From: Aquincola tertiaricarbonis
Lineage (GTDB): Bacteria > Pseudomonadota > Gammaproteobacteria > Burkholderiales > Burkholderiaceae_C
Direction of reading: 5' to 3'
Assembly (NCBI RefSeq): GCF_023573145.1
Contig: NZ_CP097635.1
Location: forward strand, 1,860,001 to 1,924,000
Length of the DNA: 64,000 nucleotides
Positions 9,554-19,183 of this stretch are shown here, in pieces. The position numbers and the translations under genes are program-made. The notes beneath the pieces were generated by a model. The model was not told the DNA's origin. It did not search any database and saw only the letters and a program-made list of their open reading frames with translations. Each line of letters starts with the position of its first letter. Within the stretch, counting starts at the first letter, position 1.

Positions 9554-9692
9554 GCGGGCTCCTTGGAGACTCGGGGTCGCGAAGGACAGGCGCCTTCGCA
9601 CAACTTGAGTGCCATTATTCGAGCCGGGTCCCGGCGCCGATGCCGGGAAAAGGGGCCGGTTTGCTGTGCAGACCGGGGTCGGGATCAGCTGA

Positions 9693-10913
9693 TCAGGCGA
9701 TCAGGTCGACGACGCCGCGGGCGGCCCGCAGGGGTTGGGCCGGGGCCAGCGCGGCCAGGTCGTCGCCGCCTGCAGTGCCGCCGACGCCCCGCACGCCAGC
9801 CTCGCGGCGGCCGTTGTCGTCGCGGCCGGGCTGGCCGCCGGCGCCGGAGTTCTGCGCGAACACGCCGCCGCCGGCCAGCGTGAAGCCGCCGGCGCTCAGC
9901 GCGGCGGCCAGGTCGGGCAGGCTGTTTTCCAGCGCGGCGCGGGTGGCCGCCATGTCGGCCCCGAAGGACACATGGGCCTGGGTGCCGGTCAGGTCGATCT
10001 GCACCGAGATCGGCCCCATCTCGGCCGGGTTCAGTTCCAGCCGTGCCTGCTGGATACCGTCGCGCACCAGCATGCTGACCTGCGCCCCCAGCGCGGGAGC
10101 AAAGGCCGGTGAATCCAGCGCCGCCGCCAGGTGGCTGGTGAAGGGCGCTGCCGGGCCGGCGGCTTCGGCCGGCGCGCTGGGCGTGGTGCCATCGGCCGCG
10201 GCCAGGGCACGCACCGCATCGGCGGCGGGCGCGGTGGTGTCGCTGCGCTGGGCGGCCTGCGGCGCGGCGGCTTCGGCCTTCTGCGTGGCCTCGGCCAGGG
10301 CGGCTGCAAAGCGGCCCGCGGCCTCGCCCGGGGCGGCCTGCGCGCCGTTGGCGGCGCCTGCCGTGCCGGCGCCGGTGGCGGCCTCCTGGCCTTCCACGCG
10401 GCCGGCCAGCTCCGTGCCGGGCGCGCCCTTGGCCGTGCCCACGCCCGCGCTGCGGCGACCACCGGGGCCACCGTTCTCGGGGCCCGTGTCGCCCTGCCGG
10501 CCACGGGCCAGGCGTTCGGCGCCGCCGGGCAGCAGGCTGGCCAGCCAGGCCGCGGGGTCGGTGTTGCCGGGGGTCTTGCCGGTGCCGCCTTCGGCCGGTT
10601 CGGCCTCGGCCTCGTCGGTGGCTTCGGCACTGGCCTCAGCGGCCGGCTTGGCGCTGGCATTGGCATCCGCGCGCGGCGCTGCGGCTTCGCGGGCCAGCCG
10701 GTCCTGCGCCTCGCGGGCAGCGGCGGCCGCGCGGGCGGCGTTGGCATTGGCGGCGGCGGTCTTGGCCGACTGGGCCTGCGCCAGCTGGCGGGCAAAGGCG
10801 TCCGGCGCCTCGTCGGCCGCGGTGGGTGCGCCGGCTTGCCCGTTGGCGGGCTGCGGGGCACGCGGCGCCTGCAGGCTGGGCAGGTTGCTGGACGAGACGG
10901 CGGAGTTCAGCAT
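9693..10913 (-). CDS. fliK: Flagellar hook-length control protein FliK
   Basis: 406 residues. The first 270 are an Ala/Pro/Glu-rich low-complexity ruler, typical of FliK. The C-terminal hook-length domain is recognisable from MLVRDGIQQARLELNPAEMG and ISVQIDLTGTQAHVSFGA. FliK is itself secreted, measures hook length and switches export specificity through FlhB. It follows fliJ as in other proteobacteria. Low-complexity coding explains the many spurious open frames across it. Confidence 0.93.
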   Translation of the reverse strand: MLNSAVSSSNLPSLQAPRAPQPANGQAGAPTAADEAPDAFARQLAQAQSAKTAAANANAARAAAAAREAQDRLAREAAAPRADANASAKPAAEASAEATDEAEAEPAEGGTGKTPGNTDPAAWLASLLPGGAERLARGRQGDTGPENGGPGGRRSAGVGTAKGAPGTELAGRVEGQEAATGAGTAGAANGAQAAPGEAAGRFAAALAEATQKAEAAAPQAAQRSDTTAPAADAVRALAAADGTTPSAPAEAAGPAAPFTSHLAAALDSPAFAPALGAQVSMLVRDGIQQARLELNPAEMGPISVQIDLTGTQAHVSFGADMAATRAALENSLPDLAAALSAGGFTLAGGGVFAQNSGAGGQPGRDDNGRREAGVRGVGGTAGGDDLAALAPAQPLRAARGVVDLIA

Positions 10914-10960
10914 GGCAAACCTCGGGGCGGGCGGAGGGGTGGGCGGGTGAGGCGGGGCTA

Positions 10961-11413
10961 TCAGCCGGCCGTGGCCGGGCGCCAGGCGGCGCGGCTGGCG
11001 GCTTCGTCGGTCTGTTTCTGGTCTCGGCGCTCGGCGGCGCGCAGCGCCTCGGCCTGGCGGCGCTCGATCAGCTTGCGCACCGAGGCCACGCGGATCTCCT
11101 GCGCCGTCAGCGCCTCGCGGGCGCGCTGCACCTGCGTTTCGGCATGGGTGGCCACGCGCGCCTGCTGGGCGATGGCTTCTTCCAGCCGCTGCGCAAAGTC
11201 CTGGTAGCAGCGCACGATGTCCATCGTGCCGGCGGTGCGGAACTGGCTGGACCAGCGCTTGTGATAGTCGTCGCGGTAGACCACCAGCTGCTCGGCCTGC
11301 TGGCGGGCCGTCTGCGCGCGGGCCTGCGCCTGCTGCAGCGCGCTGAGCAGGTTGTCGCGCTCGGTGGTCTCGCGCTCCAGCAGCGTGGCCAGGGCCTGGG
11401 TGTTGTCAGCCAT
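10961..11413 (-). CDS. fliJ: Flagellar export chaperone FliJ
   Basis: 150 residues, almost wholly a charged alpha-helical coiled coil (ALATLLERETTERDNLLSAL to LIERRQAEALRAAERRDQKQ), the hallmark of FliJ. FliJ sits in the FliI hexamer as a central stalk and escorts export chaperones. It starts only a few bases after fliI ends. Confidence 0.92.
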   Translation of the reverse strand: MADNTQALATLLERETTERDNLLSALQQAQARAQTARQQAEQLVVYRDDYHKRWSSQFRTAGTMDIVRCYQDFAQRLEEAIAQQARVATHAETQVQRAREALTAQEIRVASVRKLIERRQAEALRAAERRDQKQTDEAASRAAWRPATAG

Positions 11414-11419
11414 CTAGCG

Positions 11420-12841
11420 TCATCCCCCCAGTTGGGCCAATTGGCGGCGGCTGGCTTCCAGCGTGGCCTGCTCGTGCATGCCCTGCTGCAGCAGCGACAC
11501 CATCGCCGGATGGCAGCGCACCGCCAGGTCCAGCTCATGGTCGTGGCCGGGGGCATAGGCGCCCAGCTGGATCAGGTCGCGCGCCTTGTTGTACTTGGCC
11601 AGCAGCTGGCGGCCGCGGCGGGCGGCGTCGATGTGGTCCTTGGTGGCCACCGAGGTCATCACCCGCGAGATGGATTTCTCCACGTCGATGGCCGGGTAGT
11701 GCCCCGCCTCGGCCAGCTCGCGGCTGAGCACGATGTGCCCGTCCAGGATGCCGCGCGCCGCGTCGGCGATCGGATCCTGCTGGTCGTCGCCTTCGCTCAG
11801 CACGGTGTAAAAGGCGGTGATGCTGCCCACGCCATTGAGGCCGTTGCCCGACCGTTCCACCAGCTGCGGCAGCTTGGCAAAGCAGCTGGGCGGGTAGCCC
11901 TTGGTGGCCGGCGGCTCGCCGATGGCCAGCGCGATCTCGCGCTGCGCCATCGCGTAGCGGGTCAGGCTGTCCATCAGCAGCAGCACATGCTGGCCGCGGT
12001 CGCGGAAGTGCTCGGCAATCGCGGTGGCATAGCTGGCGCCCTGCATGCGCACCAGCGGCGGCGCGTCGGCCGGCGCGGCCACCACCACCGAGCGGCGGAT
12101 GCCTTCTTCGCCCAGGATGTCCTCGATGAACTCCTTGACTTCGCGGCCCCGCTCGCCGATCAGGCCCACCACGATCACGTCGGCCTGGGTGTAGCGGGCC
12201 ATCATGCCCAGCAGCACCGACTTGCCCACGCCGGTGCCCGCGAACAGGCCCAGGCGCTGGCCACGGCCCACGGTGAGCATGGCGTTGATGGCGCGCACGC
12301 CGGTGTCCAGCGGCTGGCGCACCGGGTCGCGGTCCATCGCATTGATCGGGCGGCGCACCAGCGGCTCGGTGTCCACGCCTTGCAGCGGGCCGCGGCGGTC
12401 CATCGGCTGGCCGTGCGAATCCACCACGCGGCCCAGCAGGCCGTCGCCCATCGGCAGGTGCAGGCCGCGGTCTTCGCTGCGTCGCCAGGGGCGGTTTTCC
12501 ACGCCCAGGCGCGGCGGCACGCGCGGGGCGGCACGCGGCACCACGCGGGCGCCGCTGGCCAGGCCGTGCAGCTCGCCGGTGGGCATCAGAAAGGCGCGGT
12601 CGCCGTTGAAGCCGACCACCTCGGCCAGCACCGGCGGCTGGCCGTCCATGCGCACTTCACACACCGCGCCCACCGGCGCGCGCACGCCGGCCGCTTCCAG
12701 CACCAGGCCGGTCACGCGCACCAGCACGCCTTCGCTGTCCAGCGGCAGCGGGGCGGCGGCAAAGGCCTGCAGGTCGGTCTGGAAGCGCTGCCACTTCTCG
12801 GCGCGGCTCATCTCCGCGCGGTTCATCACCGGGGCCGTCAT
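11420..12841 (-). CDS. fliI: Flagellum-specific export ATPase FliI
   Basis: 473 residues, full length. Walker A ([17 protein letters not shown]), Walker B region ([20 protein letters not shown]) and the family signature with [12 protein letters not shown] are all present. FliI is related to F1-ATPase beta subunits and powers unfolding and delivery of flagellar export substrates. The ATG at 12841 overlaps the fliH stop by 4 bases. Confidence 0.98.
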   Translation of the reverse strand: MTAPVMNRAEMSRAEKWQRFQTDLQAFAAAPLPLDSEGVLVRVTGLVLEAAGVRAPVGAVCEVRMDGQPPVLAEVVGFNGDRAFLMPTGELHGLASGARVVPRAAPRVPPRLGVENRPWRRSEDRGLHLPMGDGLLGRVVDSHGQPMDRRGPLQGVDTEPLVRRPINAMDRDPVRQPLDTGVRAINAMLTVGRGQRLGLFAGTGVGKSVLLGMMARYTQADVIVVGLIGERGREVKEFIEDILGEEGIRRSVVVAAPADAPPLVRMQGASYATAIAEHFRDRGQHVLLLMDSLTRYAMAQREIALAIGEPPATKGYPPSCFAKLPQLVERSGNGLNGVGSITAFYTVLSEGDDQQDPIADAARGILDGHIVLSRELAEAGHYPAIDVEKSISRVMTSVATKDHIDAARRGRQLLAKYNKARDLIQLGAYAPGHDHELDLAVRCHPAMVSLLQQGMHEQATLEASRRQLAQLGG

Positions 12842-13617
12842 GCTTCGCCCTCGTAGGGCACGTCCTGCCCCAGCACCGCGGCGGCCTGCGCCCAGCGGCT
12901 GTCGATGCGGGCGTCGATGCGGCCGACGTCCGATTCGATCAGGCAGCCGCCGCGCAGCACCTGCGAAGAAGGCATCAGCCGCGCGCCGCGGGCTTCCAGC
13001 GCTTCGGCCGCGCCGCTGGCCACGATGCTCAGGTCGTCGGGGTTCACGAACACGCGGATGTGGCGGGCCGACAGCAGCACCGCGTTCACCGCCTCCTCGG
13101 CCACGCGGGCCACCAGCTCGGGCCGGGTGCTCACCTCGGCGCGCACCACCTGGCGCGCCAGCTGGGTGGCGGTGGCGGCCACGGTGGCGGCCAGTTGCTG
13201 TTCCAGCGCATCCAGCTGCGCCTGGAAGGCGTTCACCAGCTGGCCCACCTGGGCCATGGTCTGCTGCGCAAAGCTCTGCTTGAAGCCTTCCAGCGCCACC
13301 AGGCCGTCGCGGTAGCCGTCCTGGTAGCCACCCTGGCGGGCTTCGGCCACGGCAGCCTGCAGCTCTTGCATCGTGGGGCCGGCCGGCGCGGCGGGTGCGG
13401 GCTCGGGCATCGGCTCGGGCGGCGGCGGGGCCGGCGGCGGCTCGGGCGCGCGCCGCAGGCTGGCCGGAATCTCGTCGAAGCCGCTGCCGAAGCTGTCGGG
13501 CCGCCAGGCGGCAAAGCCCTGCAGCTCTTCGCGCGGGATGAAGCGCGCGTAGCTGGAAGCGGGCCGGTTGCCACCGGCCGGGGGCTTGGGCGCGTCGTCC
13601 TTAGACGAAGTCGTCAT
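12838..13617 (-). CDS. fliH: Flagellar assembly protein FliH
   Basis: 259 residues. The N-terminal half is Pro/Ala-rich ([20 protein letters not shown]) and includes [14 protein letters not shown], a GxxxG-type segment typical of FliH. The C-terminal half is the FliH/HrpE domain ([26 protein letters not shown]). FliH holds FliI at the C-ring and regulates its ATPase. Start ATG lies inside the last codons of fliG, on the other frame. Confidence 0.93.
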   Translation of the reverse strand: MTTSSKDDAPKPPAGGNRPASSYARFIPREELQGFAAWRPDSFGSGFDEIPASLRRAPEPPPAPPPPEPMPEPAPAAPAGPTMQELQAAVAEARQGGYQDGYRDGLVALEGFKQSFAQQTMAQVGQLVNAFQAQLDALEQQLAATVAATATQLARQVVRAEVSTRPELVARVAEEAVNAVLLSARHIRVFVNPDDLSIVASGAAEALEARGARLMPSSQVLRGGCLIESDVGRIDARIDSRWAQAAAVLGQDVPYEGEA

Positions 13618-14605
13618 CGCCTGCGCCTCCCAGCACGATCTGGCCTTCGTCCGCCAGTCGGCGCACGATCTTCAGCATTTCCTTCTGCTCGGCTTCCACT
13701 TCCGACAGCCGCACCGGGCCGCGGCCTTCCAGGTCTTCGCGCAGCGTTTCGGCGGCGCGGCTGGACATGTTGCGGAAGATCTTCTCGCGCAGCTCGGCCG
13801 AGGCGCCCTTGAGCGCGATGACCAGCGACTCGCTCTGCACTTCCTTGAGCACGGTCTGGATGCCCTTGTCGTCCACCTTGTCGAGGTCGTCGAAGGTGAA
13901 CATGTTGTCCATGATCTTCTGGGCCAGGTCGTTGTCCGACTCGCGGATGTAGTCCAGCGCCGAGGTTTCCACCGCGGAGCCCAGCATGTTGATGATCTCG
14001 GCCGCGGCCTTGATGCCGCCCAGGTTGGCCTTGCGTGCACGCTCGCCGCCGGCCAGCACCTTGCTCATCACCTCGTTCAGGTCCTTCATCGCCGAAGGCT
14101 GGATGCCGTCCAGCGTGGCGATGCGGATCAGCACCTCGTTGCGTTGCCGTTCGGTGAAGCACTTGAGCACCGAGCTGGCCTGGTCGAAGTCCAGGTGCAC
14201 CAGGATGGCGGCCACGATCTGCGGGTGCTCGTTGCGCAGCAGCTCGGCCACGCTCAGCGCGTCCATCCACTTCAGGCTCTCGATGCCGCTGGTGTCGCCG
14301 CCCTGCAGGATGCGGTCGATCAGCAGGTTGGCGCGGTCTTCGCCCAGCGCCTTGCGCAGCACCGCCTTGACGTATTCGTCGTTGTCGGGCACCAGCATCT
14401 GCTCGTTGGTGGCGTTCTCGGTGAAGCGGGTGAGCACCGCTTCCAGCCGGTCGCGCGGCACCGTCTTCATCTTGGCGATGGTCTCGCCCAGCTTCTGCAC
14501 CTCCTTGGGCGACAGATGCTTGAACACCTCGGCGGCGTCCTCCTCGCCCAGCGACATCAGGAGGATGGCCGCGTCTTCGGCGCCGGTGTCTTCTTCCTTG
14601 GCCAT
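13601..14605 (-). CDS. fliG: Flagellar motor switch protein FliG
   Basis: 334 residues, full length. N-terminal FliF-binding domain (DAAILLMSLGEEDAAEVFKH), middle domain with the EHPQ motif (LLRNEHPQIVAAILVHLD), and the C-terminal torque domain (MFTFDDLDKVDDKGIQTVLK, with charged residues that meet the stator) are all seen. Overlaps fliH by 17 bases. Confidence 0.98.
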   Translation of the reverse strand: MAKEEDTGAEDAAILLMSLGEEDAAEVFKHLSPKEVQKLGETIAKMKTVPRDRLEAVLTRFTENATNEQMLVPDNDEYVKAVLRKALGEDRANLLIDRILQGGDTSGIESLKWMDALSVAELLRNEHPQIVAAILVHLDFDQASSVLKCFTERQRNEVLIRIATLDGIQPSAMKDLNEVMSKVLAGGERARKANLGGIKAAAEIINMLGSAVETSALDYIRESDNDLAQKIMDNMFTFDDLDKVDDKGIQTVLKEVQSESLVIALKGASAELREKIFRNMSSRAAETLREDLEGRGPVRLSEVEAEQKEMLKIVRRLADEGQIVLGGAGDDDFV

Positions 14606-14630
14606 GTCTGGCTTGTCCTTCCTGGGCCGG

Positions 14631-16346
14631 TCAGGCGGCTTCGCCGCTCATCCAGCCGCGCACGATGTTGGCCACCACCAGCGGGTTCTCGCGGGCCAGC
14701 TGGCGGGCCTGCTCCAGCTTCTCGATCGACTTGGGTGCTTCCAGCGCCACCAGCTCCTCGCTGCCGGGCAGGGCCAGCGGATCGTCGGCCACGGCATCGA
14801 GCTGCGCGGTCGCTTCCTCCGGCTCGGGCTCGGGCGGCCGGGCCGCCTTGAGCGCCGGGCGCACCAGGCCGAACACGATGATCAGCGCCACCAGGGCCAG
14901 CGACAGCGGCACCGCCGCGGTCTTCATCAGGTCACGCACTTCCTGCTGCTTCCACAGCGGCAGCTCGTCCTCTTCCTTGGGCGGCTCCACGCGGAAGGGG
15001 GCGTTGATCAGCTTGACCGAGTCGCCACGCTCCTTGTTGAAGCCGATGCTCTCTTGCACCAGCTGGGTGAGCTTGTCCAGCTCCTCCTGCGTCAGCGGCA
15101 CCGAGGTGGGCTTGCCCTTGGGGTCGGTGCCGGTGCGGTGGTTCACCACCACGGCCGCGGTCAGCCGCTTGATGGTGCCGGTGGCGCCGCGCGTCACCTG
15201 CACCGTCTTGTCCACTTCGTAGTTGGTCACGTTCTCGCGGCGCAGCTGGTTGCCGGCGCTGGCGCCTGCCTGCGCGCCCTGCATCGGCTGCGAGGCGCCG
15301 TTGATGGGCGCGGTGGCCGGCACCGGCGGCTGGTTGGTGGCCGCGCCGGGCACGCCGCTGGGCATGGCCGGCGTGCCGGCATTCGATTCCAGGCTTTGCT
15401 GGCTGCGCACCGCGGCCGCCGCATTGGGGCCCTGGTTGGGGCGGAACTGCTCCGAGGTGGATTCGCTCTGCGAGAAGTCCAGGTCGGCGGTGACGTTGGC
15501 GCGCAGGTTGTCGCGGCCCACCACCGGCTCCAGGATGTCGGTCACGCGCTTGAGGTAGATCGCCTCGATCTGCTGGATGCGCTTGAGCTGCTGCTCGTCC
15601 AGGCTTTGGCCGCTGCCATCGGGCGAATCGGACAGCAGCGCGCCGGTCTGGTCCAGCACGCTCACGGCCTTGGGGTTCAGCTCAGGCACCGAAGAAGACA
15701 CCAGGTGCACGATGCCCGCGATCTGCGAGCGGTCCAGCGTGCGGCCGGGGTGCAGCGTCAGCAGGATGGAGGCCGAGGGCTTCTGCTGTTCGCGGAAAAA
15801 GCCGTTCTGGTTGGGCAGCGCCAGGTGCACGCGGGCGTTTTCCACCGAGCCCAGCGCCAGGATGGAGCGGGTGAGTTCACCTTCCAGCCCGCGCTGGAAG
15901 GTGAGGCGTTCCTGGAACTGCGTCTGCCCGAAGCGGGCGTTGTCCATCAGCTCGAAGCCGACGACCGAGCCCTTGGGCAGGCCGGCGGTGGCCAGCTTCA
16001 GGCGGATGTCGTGCACCTTGTCGGCCGGCACCAGGATGGCGTTGCCGCCTTCGGTGTAGCGGTAGGGCACGTTCATCTGCGCCAGCTGCGCCACCACGGC
16101 GCCGCCGTCCTTTTCGCTCAGGTTGGCGAACAGCACCTTGTAGTCGTCGGGCTTGTTCCACAGCAGCAGCGCCACCATCACCGCCACCAGACCGGCCGCG
16201 GCCACGCCCAGCATCACCTTCGACTTGGTGGGCATGGCCATCAGCCGACCCAGCGTGGTGGCCGGCACCGCCACGGGCGCCGGTGTGCCATCGGGGGTGG
16301 CGGGGGTCAGGGCCTGGTTGGGCAGGGGGGCGAGGGCGGTGTCCAT
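14631..16346 (-). CDS. fliF: Flagellar MS-ring protein FliF
   Basis: 571 residues from the ATG at 16346 (MDTALAPLPNQAL), a normal FliF length. An open frame continues 57 codons upstream but that sequence is not FliF-like. Two membrane segments flank the periplasmic region: VMLGVAAAGLVAVMVALLLW near residues 44-63, and one near residue 460 (AAVPLSLALVALIIVFGLV). The YscJ/FliF domain includes VLFANLSEKDGGAVVAQLAQ. The C-terminal cytoplasmic tail binds FliG. First gene of the minus-strand fli operon and divergent from fliE. Confidence 0.97.
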   Translation of the reverse strand: MDTALAPLPNQALTPATPDGTPAPVAVPATTLGRLMAMPTKSKVMLGVAAAGLVAVMVALLLWNKPDDYKVLFANLSEKDGGAVVAQLAQMNVPYRYTEGGNAILVPADKVHDIRLKLATAGLPKGSVVGFELMDNARFGQTQFQERLTFQRGLEGELTRSILALGSVENARVHLALPNQNGFFREQQKPSASILLTLHPGRTLDRSQIAGIVHLVSSSVPELNPKAVSVLDQTGALLSDSPDGSGQSLDEQQLKRIQQIEAIYLKRVTDILEPVVGRDNLRANVTADLDFSQSESTSEQFRPNQGPNAAAAVRSQQSLESNAGTPAMPSGVPGAATNQPPVPATAPINGASQPMQGAQAGASAGNQLRRENVTNYEVDKTVQVTRGATGTIKRLTAAVVVNHRTGTDPKGKPTSVPLTQEELDKLTQLVQESIGFNKERGDSVKLINAPFRVEPPKEEDELPLWKQQEVRDLMKTAAVPLSLALVALIIVFGLVRPALKAARPPEPEPEEATAQLDAVADDPLALPGSEELVALEAPKSIEKLEQARQLARENPLVVANIVRGWMSGEAA

Positions 16347-16522
16347 GCAAGGGCGGTTCGAGCGTGGCGCCATTGTTCGGCGCCAGCCCGCCCGGCTATA
16401 GGAGGAACAGTCCAGCAAACCGGCGTCAGTTCGCACCACCGTAGCGCGGCGGGCGACCCTACATTCGCTGCCATGGCAAGGTCCCCCCAGGTCTGCCAGG
16501 AACGCCGCCCGAGACACCCGCC
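16347..16522. promoter_or_regulatory. Divergent fliF / fliE control region
   Basis: 176 bases between the starts of fliF (minus) and fliE (plus), so both operons must start here or near here. I looked for a sigma-54 -24/-12 pair and a sigma-28 site on both strands and saw no convincing match. The region is named from gene layout only. Confidence 0.5.
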
Positions 16523-16846
16523 ATGGAACTCAAGCTCAAGCCCTTCGACTTTGCCCAGGCCACGGCCCGCGCCGGCCTGCGCACCGACGGTCAGCCGCTG
16601 CGCACGCCCAAGACGGCCGAGGGCGGCAGCTTCCAGACCGAGATGACCCGCGCCCTGAAGGCCGTGAGCGCCCAGCAGCAGGAGGCCCAGCGCCTGCAGC
16701 GCGAGGTGCAGCTGGACAACCCCACCGTGAGCCTGGAGCAGACCATGGTGGCGATGCAGAAGTCGCAGATCGGCTTCCAGGCCGCGCTGACGGTGCGCGG
16801 CCGTCTGGTACAGGCCTACTCGGAAATCATGAACATGCAGGTGTGA
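16523..16846 (+). CDS. fliE: Flagellar hook-basal body protein FliE
   Basis: 107 residues, standard FliE length. Conserved C-terminal sequence (NPTVSLEQTMVAMQKSQIGF, then VRGRLVQAYSEIMNMQV) identifies it. FliE joins the MS ring to the rod. Here it is transcribed away from fliF, from a shared 176-base control region. In many gammaproteobacteria fliE instead lies just upstream of fliF on the same strand or alone. Confidence 0.96.
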   Translation: MELKLKPFDFAQATARAGLRTDGQPLRTPKTAEGGSFQTEMTRALKAVSAQQQEAQRLQREVQLDNPTVSLEQTMVAMQKSQIGFQAALTVRGRLVQAYSEIMNMQV

Positions 16847-16850
16847 TGTT

Positions 16851-16955
16851 GGCCCCCAAGCTCGCGCTGCTCGCTGCCCCCCAAGGGGGCGCACCCGCCC
16901 TTGGGGCGGCCCGGCGGGCGGGTGGTTGCCCCCAAGCTCGCTGCGCTCGTGGGCT
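16851..16955. repeat. Palindromic intergenic repeat (copy 2)
   Basis: Lies between the convergent ends of fliE and the deaminase gene. It contains GCCCCCCAAGGGGGCGC, GCCCTTGGGGCGGCCCGGC and two copies of GCCCCCAAGCTCGC, which could fold into stable hairpins. Shares its core with the element at 8876-8945. It may act as a terminator for both genes. Confidence 0.6.
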
Positions 16956-16958
16956 TCG

Positions 16959-18020
16959 TTACACGCACGCCGGCTTCAGAAAGTCGATCTGCCGCAGGTA
17001 GGCCGCCTGCGTGGGGCCGTCTATCCAGGCACCCTGGAAGGCGTTGCGGCAGAACTGCGCCATCTCGGCCCGGGTGAAGCGGCCGTGGGCGGCCACTCGG
17101 GGCAGCATGCGGCCCAACGTGCCACTGGCCAGCAGGCCGGGGTCGTCGGAGTTGATGGTCACGCGCAGGCCGTGCTGCAGCATGGCGCGTATGCGCTCCA
17201 CCCGCCGCGGCTGCGGGTCGCGCAGGCGCCAGGTGGGGCAGGCCGTCAGGCAGGTGCCGCGCTGGCGCAGCTGCTCGATCAGGTCGGGGTCTTCCAGGCA
17301 GTTGATGCCGTGGTCGATGCGCTCCACCCCCAGCAGCTCGATGCACTGCCAGATGTGCTTGACCGAGTCCACCTGGTCCACGTCGCAGTGGGCCGTCAGC
17401 CTGTAGCCCTGCTCACGCGCCCGGCGGTACACCTCGACGAACTTCGACGGCGGGTTGCCCGCCTCGTTCGAGTCCAGGCCCAGGCCGACGATCCAGCCGC
17501 ATTCGCGGTAGGGCGCGGCTTCGTCCAGCGTGGCCAGCGCACTGTCCACGCTGCGGTCGCGGTTGATGCAGAGGATCAGCTGCGCCTGCACGCCCCAGGT
17601 GGCGCGGCCGTACTGCAGCGCTTCGTACAGGCCCACCACCACGTCGGCCATCGGCACCCCGCGTGAGGTATGGGCCTGCGGGTCGAACGAGATCTCCGCG
17701 TAGCGCACACCCTCTCGGTGGCACTGGTCCAGGTAGGCCAGCGCGGTGTCGAAGAAGTCGCTGCGCGTGGACAGCAGCTCGATGCCACCGTAGTAGCAAT
17801 CCAGCATCTGCTTCAGGTCCACCTCGGGGCTGCCGCTGCCGCCGAAGTGGTGCGTCTGCTCGATCTGCTCCAGCGTCATCGACGCCATCGCATGTCGGTT
17901 GCGCCGGGCCAGCGCCAGCTTCTGGGCGGGCGTCAGCGTGCCTTCGATGTGCAGGTGCAGCTCGGCCTTCGGCAGCGCCGCGCAAAAGGCCGCATCGGCC
18001 AACAGCGGGGGCGCGTTCAT
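16959..18020 (-). CDS. Adenosine/adenine deaminase-family amidohydrolase with altered catalytic motif
   Basis: 353 residues from the ATG at 18020. Most adenosine deaminase motifs are present: the metal site ELHLHIEGTL, the fold residue region GLGLDSNE, VERIDHGINC, and TINSDDPGL. But where the family has HAGE, with Glu as catalytic proton donor, this protein reads HCDVDQ: the His is kept and Glu is replaced. LTACPTWRLRD replaces the adenine-deaminase VCPLSN pattern. It probably acts on a different purine or pterin-like substrate, or by a shifted acid residue. The start overlaps the Bug receptor stop by 4 bases, so the two are one operon, with a divergent LysR gene. Substrate unknown. Confidence 0.82.
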   Translation of the reverse strand: MNAPPLLADAAFCAALPKAELHLHIEGTLTPAQKLALARRNRHAMASMTLEQIEQTHHFGGSGSPEVDLKQMLDCYYGGIELLSTRSDFFDTALAYLDQCHREGVRYAEISFDPQAHTSRGVPMADVVVGLYEALQYGRATWGVQAQLILCINRDRSVDSALATLDEAAPYRECGWIVGLGLDSNEAGNPPSKFVEVYRRAREQGYRLTAHCDVDQVDSVKHIWQCIELLGVERIDHGINCLEDPDLIEQLRQRGTCLTACPTWRLRDPQPRRVERIRAMLQHGLRVTINSDDPGLLASGTLGRMLPRVAAHGRFTRAEMAQFCRNAFQGAWIDGPTQAAYLRQIDFLKPACV

Positions 18021-19030
18021 TCGAGGTTGATCTTCTTGGCGGTGATCAACCGCGCGAACTGGTCGCGGTTGGTCACCAGGAAACGCGCGAAGGCATCTGC
18101 CGGCGCGGGCGCCGCCTCGATGCCCAGCTCCTGCAGGCGCCTGCGCGCGTCTTCGGTGGACAAGGCGGCCATCAAGGCCTGCTGCATCTGCGCCATCACC
18201 GGCGCCGGCGCCCCGGCCGGCGCAAACACGCCGAACCACACCGAGACGTCCAGCGGCTTCACCCCGGGTTGCTCGGCCGCGGTCGGTACGTCGGGCAGCA
18301 GCGGTGAGCGGCTGGCCGTGGTCACCGCATAAGCCTTGAGCTTGCCGGCACGCAGGTGCTGCAGCACCGAGCCGGCCGGCAGCACCGCCAGGTCCAGCTG
18401 GTTGCCCTGCAGGTCGGTCATGATCTGGGTGCTCACCGCATACGGGATGTGCTGCATGCTCACCCCGGCCGACTGCATGAACAGCTCGCCCGCCAGGTGC
18501 AGCGAGGTGCCGATGCCCGAGGTGCCGTAGCTGAAGCCATCGGGCTTTGCGCGGATCAGCGCCAGCAGCTCGGCCAGGTTGCGGGCCGGCAACTCCGGCT
18601 TGCCCACCAGCACCAGCGGCGCCGTGCCCACCCGCACCACCGGGCTCAGGTCCCTCAGCCCGTCGTAGCGGGTGGTGGTGGGCCGCACCAGCGGCGCCAG
18701 CAGGATGGTGCTTTCCACGCCCAGCACGAAGGTGTAGCCATCCGGCTTGGCCGCGGCTGCCCGCGCGGTGCCGATGGCGCCGCCGGCGCCCGACACGTTG
18801 TCCACGATGAAGTTGCCCTTGAGCCGCTGCGCCAGCTCGGTGGCCAGGTAGCGGCCCAGCACGTCGGGGTTGGAGCCGGCGGCATAGGGCACCACCAGCG
18901 TCACCGGCCGTGAGGGCCAGGCTTCAGCCGGGGTGGCCGGCTGCGCGCCAGCGCCATGGGTGCCCAGCGCCAGCGTGCCCACCAGAAGGCCCGCGGCGGC
19001 GCGGCGGGAGACTGCTTTCAGTTTGATCAT
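18017..19030 (-). CDS. Bug-family (TctC) periplasmic solute receptor
   Basis: 337 residues. Signal peptide SRRAAAGLLVGTLALGTHGAGA, then the receptor fold beginning WPSRPVTLVVPYAAGSNPDV. Other family motifs are GGAIGTARAAAAKPDGYTF, the middle YGTSGIGTSLHLAGELF, and IPYAVSTQIMTDLQGNQLDL. Bug proteins bind organic acids or amides for tripartite tricarboxylate transport and are greatly expanded in Burkholderiales. No TctA/TctB membrane genes lie nearby, which is usual for orphan Bug genes. It probably supplies or senses the substrate of the neighbouring deaminase. Confidence 0.93.
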   Translation of the reverse strand: MIKLKAVSRRAAAGLLVGTLALGTHGAGAQPATPAEAWPSRPVTLVVPYAAGSNPDVLGRYLATELAQRLKGNFIVDNVSGAGGAIGTARAAAAKPDGYTFVLGVESTILLAPLVRPTTTRYDGLRDLSPVVRVGTAPLVLVGKPELPARNLAELLALIRAKPDGFSYGTSGIGTSLHLAGELFMQSAGVSMQHIPYAVSTQIMTDLQGNQLDLAVLPAGSVLQHLRAGKLKAYAVTTASRSPLLPDVPTAAEQPGVKPLDVSVWFGVFAPAGAPAPVMAQMQQALMAALSTEDARRRLQELGIEAAPAPADAFARFLVTNRDQFARLITAKKINLE

Positions 19031-19183
19031 GCTTTGCCTGCAAATGTTTCAAAAAGTCTAGGCAGCACAAGCGCAGGCACCCATGGCTGGCGCAGCATGG
19101 GGCCATGCGGCAGGCGCCACTTGCAGCCGTCACAATCGCTGCGAAGTCGCACAAACGGTATCAGTCGATAGGAATGGCATCAC
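19031..19183. promoter_or_regulatory. Divergent control region of the Bug-deaminase operon and its LysR regulator
   Basis: 153 bases between two divergent starts. This is the standard place for a LysR-type operator that controls both the regulator and the neighbouring operon. I did not find a clear T-N11-A palindrome that stands out from background. Confidence 0.5.

Noticed and set aside
16347..16522. Possible sigma-54 site near TGGCA in the fliE-fliF gap
   Set aside because: TGGCA occurs, but no GC of the -12 element follows at the right distance on either strand.
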